Shown: positions 1 to 6,017 of the stretch, piece after piece
Numbering within the stretch: the first letter of the stretch is position 1
Layout of the letters: each line of letters begins with the position of its first letter
Source of the DNA: Methylomonas sp.
GTDB taxonomy: Bacteria > Pseudomonadota > Gammaproteobacteria > Methylococcales > Methylomonadaceae
Assembly (NCBI GenBank): GCA_026990815.1
Contig: JALXCS010000210.1
Coordinates: forward strand, 1 to 17,440
Length of the DNA stretch: 17,440 bases
Direction: 5' to 3'
Program-made: the position numbers and the translations under genes
Notes under the pieces: model-generated
What the model saw: only the letters and a program-made list of their open reading frames with translations
The model's database searches: none
What the model was told of the DNA's origin: nothing

Positions 1-84
1 AACCTCGATGAGCATCATGCTCCTTTGCGTTCGTTATTGTCTGAAAAATTTCAGATCATTGATGGGCAAACGGGGTATTCTTGA
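1..84 (+). CDS. C-terminal end of an unidentified gene cut by the left window edge
   Basis: Frame 1 is open from the first base to a TGA at 82-84 and encodes 27 residues, ending in the peptide IIDGQTGYS. The peptide has a normal mix of charged and hydrophobic residues, so it could be the tail of a real protein whose body lies outside the window. It could also be chance read-through in eroded DNA, because the next bases belong to a gene relic and the stop codon lies inside a copy of the dispersed ATTCTTGAGCG motif. I do not recognise the family. Confidence 0.3.
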   Translation, partial: NLDEHHAPLRSLLSEKFQIIDGQTGYS

Positions 85-100
85 GCGTGGATAGTATAAT
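72..100 (+). repeat. Dispersed short repeat, copy 1 (ATTCTTGAGCG family)
   Basis: This copy reads GGTATTCTTGAGCGTGG and runs on into ATAGTATAAT. The same core occurs at 468-489, 671-699 and 14749-14770. Copy 1 and copy 3 also share the downstream ATAGTATAAT, so the similarity covers more than the core. The motif lies between the end of the left-edge reading frame and the putA relic. Its nature is unknown; an insertion-sequence end, a MITE end or a REP-like element are possibilities. Confidence 0.5.
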
Positions 101-119
101 TTCTTTCTCGTTCCTTTTT

Positions 120-350
120 GACTGGCTTGCCAGTCTGGCAAAATATCAACGTTGCAAAATTCCGGTTCGTTTGGTTAAAGGCACTTATTGGGATCAGGAA
201 ATAAAATGGGTTTAGCAAAAAGGCTTGGAAGTTTACCCTGATTATACCCACAATACCCAAACGGTTGTTGCAATTCTGGAGTTGGGAAGGAAGCACCCTG
301 GCTTTGAACACTACCGCAATATTTTTCTGGAATTATACTTTCGTGTTTAA
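120..350 (+). pseudogene. putA: Relic of putA (proline dehydrogenase domain of the bifunctional proline utilisation protein)
   Basis: Translating from 120 gives a peptide starting DWLASLAKYQ and continuing IPVRLVKGTYWDQEIKWV. This is the proline dehydrogenase barrel signature of PutA, usually written VRLVKGAYWDxEIKxAQ. A TAG stop follows at 213-215, where PutA normally has a residue before the Gln of the same motif. The frame then continues QKGLEVYPDYTHNTQT and VVAILELGRK, which matches the later THNAxTVAAILEL part of PutA, before a TAA at 348-350. Roughly 25-30 residues that normally separate YPVFTRK from the THN segment are missing. The RLHGMGE motif expected after the FE dipeptide is also unrecognisable. 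Deletion, an internal stop and loss of the rest of a gene of about 1000 codons make this a dead fragment. In the intact family the protein oxidises proline to glutamate and uses FAD and NAD. Recognition is from memory of the motifs, not from an alignment. Confidence 0.75.
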
Positions 351-390
351 GAATATCCGTTTAGAGTGAGTATATTTTGGTTAAGGGCGA

Positions 391-435
391 GGTGTAAAGA
401 AGCAGGAATAGCAGTCTATTTCAATGCTTTACACC
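391..435. repeat. Inverted repeat GGTGTAAAG ... CTTTACACC
   Basis: A perfect 9-bp inverted repeat: GGTGTAAAG at 391-399 and CTTTACACC at 427-435, separated by 27 bases. There is no run of T after it on either strand, so it does not look like a terminator. It may be a leftover of a mobile element or a protein-binding site in eroded DNA. Confidence 0.4.
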
Positions 436-467
436 GAAGGCCTTGACGAAAAGATGCATGCTATAAA

Positions 468-489
468 TGGGTATTCTTGAGCGTGAAAG
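468..489 (+). repeat. Dispersed short repeat, copy 2
   Basis: This copy reads GGGTATTCTTGAGCGTGAA. Compared over 22 bases with copy 4 at 14749-14770 it differs at only three positions, all transitions. That level of identity is too high for chance in a 17-kb window and indicates a related repeat family. Confidence 0.55.
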
Positions 490-670
490 CAACTGTGTTA
501 AAAATCAAGCTAATTTTCCATGATCAGGATTCCAATCTACATTGTTTTTGATCATAGAATTAGCCCTTTTCATTCAACACTGATCCAATAAAACTATCAA
601 ATATCCAAAGCCGCCCAATTATACTTCAAAATATACCATTAAAAATCAATATAATATGACATATATTTTA

Positions 671-699
671 TGTGCATTCTTGATAGCGAATAGTATAAT
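671..699 (+). repeat. Dispersed short repeat, copy 3 (divergent)
   Basis: This copy reads TGTGCATTCTTGATAGCGAA and then TAGTATAAT. It has a small insertion within the core relative to copy 1 but shares the downstream ATAGTATAAT with it. It supports copy 1 and copy 3 being derived from one longer ancestral element. Confidence 0.4.
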
Positions 700-889
700 A
701 CGACTTAGAGAATGACTAACAGTAGCGGACTTGCAATGATTTCCTTTTGCTTAAAATTGGCAGGGGGTCGTATTGGACAAATCATGTGAAAAGATATAAC
801 TTCTATGTTAGAGTCGTATCATAGGGTATGACAAGTAACAGTCATCACATATTTCAGATACTTTAATAATACAATTATATCAGTCTGTA

Positions 890-960
890 TTTTGTGCGAA
901 TTTTATTCGCACAAAAAAAATGCTCATAAATTTGTATAACAGATAAATTGGTAGAGCATT
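890..960. repeat. Two adjacent hairpins in the upstream region of the serine hydrolase gene
   Basis: The first hairpin is a perfect 12-bp inverted repeat: TTTTGTGCGAAT at 890-901 and ATTCGCACAAAA at 905-916, with a three-base loop. Immediately after it, AATGCTC (919-925) pairs with GAGCATT (954-960), enclosing an AT-rich loop. The first hairpin has T before it and A after it on the plus strand, which is the wrong arrangement for a plus-strand intrinsic terminator. It ends about 100-145 bases before the ATG at 1063, so a structured leader or an operator is possible. Confidence 0.5.
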
Positions 961-1048
961 AATTCAAGCCAAGTCGATCGCCATTATTTATAAAGAAGCA
1001 TATATTCAATGCGTTATATAGCTTATGCTTTGTCGGGTTAAATACCAT

Positions 1049-1056
1049 GAGGGAGA
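1049..1056 (+). promoter_or_regulatory. Ribosome binding site of the serine hydrolase gene
   Basis: GAGGGAGA lies 6 bases before the ATG at 1063. It is a good Shine-Dalgarno match and fixes the start of the 705-residue protein. Confidence 0.7.
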
Positions 1057-1062
1057 ACGTAT

Positions 1063-3180
1063 ATGAGTAAGCGATTAATAAATGTGTTCAATTTGATGAT
1101 ACTTATCCTATTTTCATCAGGAATTTTTGCTGATGCCATTTTTCTGGATGATTTTCAGGATGGAGACTTTGATGGCTGGGTGAGTAATGATGGAGATGGA
1201 TCAAGTAGGATTGTTAGAAAAAAAGGAAACTTGATGTTAAATATTAAGGATATGGATTCAGCTTCAGTAACTATCGATACTACAGGCACCTATGGGGTTG
1301 TAATTTCTCTTGATATGATGGCCGCTTCACTTGAAAAAGGCGAGCTCTGTCTTGCTGAAGCCGAAGATGTAACTATTGGCCAGCTTGGAAAAAAAGAGGC
1401 AAATGGCAAAGCCATGCACAAGATGGCTTTCAATGCAAAAGCTTTTGACAATAATCCGAATTTAACGCTGACGCTTAGAGCAGCAGGAAACCGCAATAGT
1501 GATTTTTGCTATTTTGATAACATTGTTATTGAATCAACTCCTGATAATTTGGTTCGTTATGAAGTCACCGCTGCTTATTTAAATGGCGCTAGTGATCAAA
1601 CTTTTAGTACATCTGCTTTTTTGCCCCAAAATAGCAATCCTACGCTTAATACTTTTGAAGGAAAGTTGGAAATCAAGGGAGTTCCGACTTTTAAACGTCT
1701 CTATGGATGGTCTGGAAACATGCCTGCAAAACCAGCTCGATGGCCAAAGTTTGATGTGGAATTTGTTCAGCATGGAAATGAGCTTATTCCTGTAGATCGC
1801 CGCGGGATGCAATCCGTTTATGCTGATAATGCATGGAGCATTGCTGTTGGTGTCGGTGCGGTATGGGATGAAGCAGGAGATGGGGGAATGACCAGGGCAG
1901 CCTTCCCTTTTACTTTGGGCCAACGTAATGCAAACTGTGAACATAACGGTTTGGCGACTTTTCTTTTTGATGATGCCGGAAATATTTCAAATGTCCATAT
2001 TCAAACGGTTGCTGAAACCTGCAAATTTTATGGTTTTGATATGTATGGAACTTTGAATGCTTTGTATGACCGACATCAAGTTTCAAATAAAACTCAAGTG
2101 ATTAATGACTGGGAAAAAGAAGTTGCCAAAAATATACCCACCAAGCCATTAACTCAACTTGCTGTTAACTATCCGGGCGTTGATTTGAAGAATTATCATC
2201 CAAAAATTAAAACCGCAGATTTACACATGTACGGAGTGATTGTGGATGGTATCAATTATATTGATGGATGTTATACCCGGTATGGTAATCATCCTTTCTG
2301 CTCAGAAATGACCACGAGTCTATATTCAATGACCAAGTCAATTTATAGTTCGCTTGCCATCATGAGAGCAGAGAAATTATGGCCGGGTTTTAAAAACGAA
2401 TCGATTGCTTCTCATGTTCCTGAGTGTAAAGATTCTGGAAACTGGGACGATGTATCCATCGAAAATGCTTTGGATATGGCAACCGGAAATTATATTCAAC
2501 CGTGGTTTCAGTTTGATGAGCATAGTTTTTTTATGAAAAGGAAGTTTTTTTTGCAAGAATCACGTATTCAACGAGCAAATTTTGCGTGTAACAGATTGCC
2601 ACGAAAGTCAATTCCAGGAACCCGGATGGTTTCTCACACTTCTGATCAGGAGTTGATAAGTTATGCTTTAACGAAAATGGCAGTCGAAATGTTTGGTGAT
2701 GGCGCGGATGGTTTTAATGATATTGTTGTCCCAGTGTATGATGAAATTGGTTTGAGCAATACAATTCGAGGAATTCGAAGAACAAAAGAAGGGAATGCAT
2801 GGGGTGGGTATGGTATGTCTGCTAAAGCCAACGATATTGCGTTAATCAGTGAATGGCTGGCTAGTGGTAAGGCTGAAGCAGGTGGCCTGATAGATAATGA
2901 AATGTTAGGAGATATTTTGACTGGAACTCCCCAAGGGTTGCATGCTGGACTAAGGTACTTCAATTATGACAACGGTTTTTGGCGTTATCATGTGGGAGAA
3001 AGGACTGCAATGGGAGTTTGTGGGGCCGACACGCAAGTACCCGTTATGTCTGGGTTTGGCGGGCATACAGCTGTGATCATGCCCAATGTTATATTTTATC
3101 AGATGACTGATGGTGGTGGCATTGGTTTTATAGAAACTATTTCCGATATTTTTAAAAACATTGATAATACATGTCCCTAG
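1063..3180 (+). CDS. Secreted serine hydrolase-like protein (class C beta-lactamase/penicillin-binding fold) with N-terminal beta-sandwich-like region
   Basis: This is a 705-residue protein with a Sec signal peptide at about 1-25 (hydrophobic core LMILILFSSGIF), so it acts outside the cytoplasm. Residues about 26-160 begin DDFQDGDFDGW and end with FCYFDNIVIE, a pattern common in carbohydrate-binding-like or LamG-like beta-sandwich domains. The C-terminal half resembles the beta-lactamase/transpeptidase-like superfamily. SMTK at 422-425 fits the catalytic Ser-x-x-Lys, it lies in a helix-like segment after TTSLY, and a late FGGHTA near residue 665 fits the third (KTG/HxG) box. The middle box (Tyr-x-Asn type) is not obvious. 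Family members hydrolyse esters, amides or peptidoglycan-type bonds; the substrate here is unknown. The gene lies 85 bases ahead of the PqqD-like gene with no terminator between them, so co-transcription with the downstream train is possible. The domain call is by motif only. Confidence 0.7.
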   Translation: MSKRLINVFNLMILILFSSGIFADAIFLDDFQDGDFDGWVSNDGDGSSRIVRKKGNLMLNIKDMDSASVTIDTTGTYGVVISLDMMAASLEKGELCLAEAEDVTIGQLGKKEANGKAMHKMAFNAKAFDNNPNLTLTLRAAGNRNSDFCYFDNIVIESTPDNLVRYEVTAAYLNGASDQTFSTSAFLPQNSNPTLNTFEGKLEIKGVPTFKRLYGWSGNMPAKPARWPKFDVEFVQHGNELIPVDRRGMQSVYADNAWSIAVGVGAVWDEAGDGGMTRAAFPFTLGQRNANCEHNGLATFLFDDAGNISNVHIQTVAETCKFYGFDMYGTLNALYDRHQVSNKTQVINDWEKEVAKNIPTKPLTQLAVNYPGVDLKNYHPKIKTADLHMYGVIVDGINYIDGCYTRYGNHPFCSEMTTSLYSMTKSIYSSLAIMRAEKLWPGFKNESIASHVPECKDSGNWDDVSIENALDMATGNYIQPWFQFDEHSFFMKRKFFLQESRIQRANFACNRLPRKSIPGTRMVSHTSDQELISYALTKMAVEMFGDGADGFNDIVVPVYDEIGLSNTIRGIRRTKEGNAWGGYGMSAKANDIALISEWLASGKAEAGGLIDNEMLGDILTGTPQGLHAGLRYFNYDNGFWRYHVGERTAMGVCGADTQVPVMSGFGGHTAVIMPNVIFYQMTDGGGIGFIETISDIFKNIDNTCP

Positions 3181-3248
3181 AATAATTAAAATTTGGTCAT
3201 GTAGTTCACTCTAAAGCAAGTACAAATAAATTTTTGAATATGTTCATA

Positions 3249-3258
3249 AAGGAAGGGG
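3249..3258 (+). promoter_or_regulatory. Ribosome binding site supporting a GTG start for the PqqD-like gene
   Basis: AAGGAAGGGG lies 7 bases before the GTG at 3266. It is strong and decides for this non-ATG start, because no in-frame ATG occurs near the beginning of the domain. Confidence 0.65.
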
Positions 3259-3265
3259 GTTAGCT

Positions 3266-3535
3266 GTGGGTCATCTATCAACTTATGATTTTACTTTCGA
3301 TGCTGATGTATTTAAACGACTGGCATTAAGCGATAGTGGTTTTGTTTTTGACCCAGTGACTGGCAAAAGTTATACAGTTAACGACACAGGAATTTGGCTG
3401 ATAAAACAGCTTCAGAAAAATCCCAATTTGGATGCCTTGCATTCTCAAATTCTGCGTGAATTCGAAGGTGAAGCAACTGTAATTGAACGAAATGTTATGG
3501 AGTTCTTAGAGCAAATCAGGCAATACGTGCTCTAA
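3266..3535 (+). CDS. PqqD-like peptide-binding protein (RRE fold)
   Basis: This 89-residue cytoplasmic protein has a GTG start. The pattern matches the PqqD family over its whole length: FVFDPVTGKSYTVNDTG at about 31-47, a helix with IWLIKQL, then a C-terminal helical part ending in FLEQIRQYVL. PqqD and related RiPP recognition elements bind a leader peptide or partner and present it to a modifying enzyme. In PQQ synthesis that enzyme is the radical SAM protein PqqE. No radical SAM gene or PQQ gene is seen here. The next two genes encode an ATP-grasp ligase and a PLP decarboxylase, so the partner is probably one of these or an unseen peptide. The ATP-grasp gene begins 8 bases after this stop. 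The family call is fairly secure; the biological role is open. Confidence 0.8.
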   Translation: MGHLSTYDFTFDADVFKRLALSDSGFVFDPVTGKSYTVNDTGIWLIKQLQKNPNLDALHSQILREFEGEATVIERNVMEFLEQIRQYVL

Positions 3536-3543
3536 ATTCTTTT

Positions 3544-4617
3544 GTGATTCATTCATCTCGGGTTCGTATTGCAATAACTGGCCTTAACGCCAAACCAGAT
3601 AACCCTAGTTCTGGCTTGGCTGTCGCTCGCTGTATCCGGGAGACGGCTGAGTTTAATGGCAAGATAATCGGGTTAAGTTATGATGTCATGGACCCGGGAC
3701 TTTATCAGAATGAAATTATCGATTCAGCATATCTATTACCCTATCCCTCAAGCGGTGATCAAGTCTTATTGGATCGCTTAAAAGAAATTTATCATAAAGA
3801 TCCGTTTGATATTCTGATTCCCTGTTTGGATGCCGAGTTACCCAACTTGATTAGGTTGCAAAATCATCTCCAACAAATAGGAATTGTTTTATTGTTGCCA
3901 AACGGTGAGCAGCTCAATAGACGGGATAAAAATAGATTGCCTGAATTAGCCGTACAGACAGGTGTTAAATCTCCAGAGATTACTCAAATTTCTCATCCTG
4001 GTTTTTTTTATACTTGTCATCAAAAAGGCTGGCAATATCCCTTAGTGGTTAAGGGTATTTACTATGATGCCGGAATTGCTTTCAATGCAGAAGAAGCTGC
4101 GGCCATTTTTCGGAAAATTGCGGCGGAATGGGGTTTGCCTATTTTGGTTCAAAGGTTTGTTGTTGGCGAAGAGTTTAATCTGACCGCCATCGGCGATGGC
4201 GCTGGCCGACTAAATGGGGCGGTTATGATGCGCAAGCGCGCAGTCACTGACAAAGGCAAGGCTTGGGCTGGGGTAACTATTCACGATGAAATTTTGTTGA
4301 ACACAGCTGAGAAATTAATAACCGAATTGAAATGGGTCGGACCATTAGAAGTCGAAATGTTACGAACATCCCAAGGGGTATATCACCTTATAGAAATTAA
4401 TCCTCGCTTCCCTGCATGGGTGTATCTTACAGCTGCTGCTGGTTGCAACTTGCCTTGGATGTTAGTTAAAATGATTCTAAGGGAAAAACTTGAAAATCAA
4501 AATCCTGAGATTGGGAAATATTACATTCGTTATTCGCAGGACAGTGTCATTGAGCGCTCTGAATTCGAAAGTATGACAATTTGGGGGCAGCGCAATGACG
4601 ATGACAATAATAACTAG
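3544..4617 (+). CDS. ATP-grasp enzyme (carbamoyl-phosphate-synthase-like ligase)
   Basis: This 357-residue cytoplasmic enzyme has a GTG start 8 bases after the PqqD-like gene. No clear Shine-Dalgarno is present, which suggests translational coupling. The N-terminus (RIAITGLNA) is a Rossmann-type pre-ATP-grasp domain. The ATP-grasp fold follows, with RRDKNR near 126-131, PLVVKG ending at 171 (nucleotide-contacting Lys170), VQRFVVGEEFN at about 202-212, and the metal-binding strand IEINPRFPAW at 283-292 preceded by EVEML. All hallmark positions are present, so it should be active. ATP-grasp enzymes join a carboxylate, through an acyl phosphate, to an amine or thiol. The pairing with a fold-type III PLP decarboxylase suggests an amino acid or its decarboxylated amine as substrate, but neither partner can be named from sequence. 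Confidence 0.8.
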   Translation: MIHSSRVRIAITGLNAKPDNPSSGLAVARCIRETAEFNGKIIGLSYDVMDPGLYQNEIIDSAYLLPYPSSGDQVLLDRLKEIYHKDPFDILIPCLDAELPNLIRLQNHLQQIGIVLLLPNGEQLNRRDKNRLPELAVQTGVKSPEITQISHPGFFYTCHQKGWQYPLVVKGIYYDAGIAFNAEEAAAIFRKIAAEWGLPILVQRFVVGEEFNLTAIGDGAGRLNGAVMMRKRAVTDKGKAWAGVTIHDEILLNTAEKLITELKWVGPLEVEMLRTSQGVYHLIEINPRFPAWVYLTAAAGCNLPWMLVKMILREKLENQNPEIGKYYIRYSQDSVIERSEFESMTIWGQRNDDDNNN

Positions 4618-4637
4618 AATGAATAATGAAGGAAACC

Positions 4638-6017
4638 ATGTCGGCCAGAAAAAATTGGATCAAACCAACCATCACACCCCATAGAGAAGGCATTCTAAAT
4701 AAATTTGGCAGAATTACTGCGAAAGAGTTTATTGAAGGCATTGAAGGAATTCCTATTAAGGATTTAGTTAGTCAATACGGTTCCCCTCTTTTTGTTCTTT
4801 CTGAAAAACAACTTCGTTCAAATATCCGGCGATTAAAACAGGCCTTTGAAACGCGTTATCAACCAGTGATATTCGGCTGGTCTTATAAGACTAATTATTT
4901 GAATGCGGTTTGCGCCGTCCTCCATCAAGAAGGATCTTGGGCAGAAGTTGTTTCACTTTTTGAATATGAAAAAGCGCGCTCGCTCGGAGTCTCTGGAAAC
5001 CGAATTTTATTTAATGGACCTCACAAAACTAAAGATACCTTAGCACTTTGTGTTCAAGAAGGAGCGCGCATTCATATTGACAACATGGATGAACTTTATT
5101 TACTGGAAGAAGTGGCACGTGCGGCAGATAAAGTGGTTTCCGTGACTATTCGATTAAATTTTGATAATGGATTTACTGAACCCTGGAGTCGTTTTGGCTT
5201 TAATATCGAATCTGGACAAGCGATTGATGCCGCTCGTCGAATCAGTAATAGTCAATGGCTGAATTTATGCGGTCTACATAGTCATATCGGTACATTTGTT
5301 CTTGAACCCAATGCCTATTCATCTCAAATCAAGATTATGTGCGAATTCATGGAGACTGCTGAACAGCAGACTGGCTGCATTATTGACAGCCTTGATGTTG
5401 GAGGTGGTTTCGCATCCCACCTCGACTTGCAAGGAGTGTACATTTCTACTGAGCAGACAATACCCAGCGTTGAGCAATATGCGGACGCTATATGCACAAC
5501 GCTTTTAAGAGCAACAGCACAGAGGCGTGCTCAAAACAAGCCGCAACCAACATTAATAGTCGAAAGTGGACGTGCGGTTGTTGACGATGCTGAAGCGCTT
5601 ATTTCCTCAGTTGTTTCGACCCGACGATTACCCAGTGGGAAGCCTGCTGCAGTTTTAGATGCCGGAGTCAATTTGTTATTTACCGCATTTTGGTATCATC
5701 ACCGGGTACAGCCAACCCGCGCATTAGATGGGTTAGCCGAAGAAACAGTTCTTTATGGCCCTCTTTGTATGAACATCGATGTCGTCCGACAGAGTATTAT
5801 GATTCCGCCATTACAAGTCGGAGATCAATTGATCATCACTCCAGTTGGTGCGTATAATAATACGCAGTGGCTTCAATTTATCGAGTACCGTCCGAATGTT
5901 GTTATGATCCACGAAGATGGTCAGATTTCTATTATTCGTAAGGCTGAGAATTTATCTTCTATGAACCAGCTTGAAATATTGCCAGATCATCTGCATGGAA
6001 ATTTCAAGCTTAGTTAA
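4638..6017 (+). CDS. Fold-type III PLP-dependent decarboxylase (LysA/ornithine decarboxylase-like)
   Basis: I prefer the ATG at 4638 because AAGGAA lies just before it; an in-frame ATG at 4626 would add four residues. The 459-residue protein carries the full catalytic set of alanine-racemase-fold decarboxylases: the PLP lysine in GWSYKTN (Lys84), a stacking histidine in HSHIGTF (His216), the phosphate-binding GGG at 255-257, ESGR at 309-312, the catalytic Cys377 with Asp381 in GPLCMNID, and Tyr406 in GAYNN. It should therefore be active on a basic or acidic amino acid, and the family includes diaminopimelate, ornithine, arginine and carboxynorspermidine decarboxylases. Ahead of the domain is an extension of about 30 residues with KPTITPHREG and LNKFG, which is not part of the usual fold. 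It follows the ATP-grasp gene by about 20 bases and overlaps the next gene. An isolated lysA role in lysine synthesis is unlikely in this operon. Confidence 0.82.
   Translation: MSARKNWIKPTITPHREGILNKFGRITAKEFIEGIEGIPIKDLVSQYGSPLFVLSEKQLRSNIRRLKQAFETRYQPVIFGWSYKTNYLNAVCAVLHQEGSWAEVVSLFEYEKARSLGVSGNRILFNGPHKTKDTLALCVQEGARIHIDNMDELYLLEEVARAADKVVSVTIRLNFDNGFTEPWSRFGFNIESGQAIDAARRISNSQWLNLCGLHSHIGTFVLEPNAYSSQIKIMCEFMETAEQQTGCIIDSLDVGGGFASHLDLQGVYISTEQTIPSVEQYADAICTTLLRATAQRRAQNKPQPTLIVESGRAVVDDAEALISSVVSTRRLPSGKPAAVLDAGVNLLFTAFWYHHRVQPTRALDGLAEETVLYGPLCMNIDVVRQSIMIPPLQVGDQLIITPVGAYNNTQWLQFIEYRPNVVMIHEDGQISIIRKAENLSSMNQLEILPDHLHGNFKLS

Larger units (their letters stand above)
351..1062. other. Gene-poor region with repeats and hairpins upstream of the serine hydrolase gene
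   Basis: No reading frame here has coding character. The stretch is very AT-rich and contains two copies of the dispersed ATTCTTGAGCG motif, an inverted repeat at 391-435, three short ATACGAC/GTCGTAT elements between 698 and 819, and two adjacent hairpins at 890-960. The 5' part may be further decayed DNA from the putA neighbourhood. The 3' part presumably holds the promoter of the gene starting at 1063, but I could not single out a convincing -35/-10 pair. Confidence 0.6.

Noticed and set aside
51..311. An 86-codon open frame on the minus strand
   Set aside because: It lies antisense to the putA relic, whose plus-strand translation shows clear PutA motifs. No coding evidence exists for the minus frame.
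72..489. The ATTCTTGAGCG copies 1 and 2 as the two ends of one insertion sequence
   Set aside because: They are direct, not inverted, and the DNA between them encodes a putA relic, not a transposase. No target duplication was seen.
890..916. The 12-bp hairpin read as an intrinsic terminator
   Set aside because: The T-run precedes and the A-run follows the stem on the plus strand, and on the minus strand the bases after the stem are not T-rich. Neither direction gives a terminator.
3266..3535. The PqqD-like gene as evidence of pyrroloquinoline quinone synthesis
   Set aside because: No PqqA precursor, PqqB, PqqC or PqqE gene is present in the window, and the neighbours are of other families.
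4626..6017. The decarboxylase gene as the housekeeping lysA of lysine synthesis
   Set aside because: The fold and active-site residues fit, but the gene is embedded between an ATP-grasp gene and a transporter gene, with overlap, and has an unusual N-terminal extension. A specialised role is more likely.
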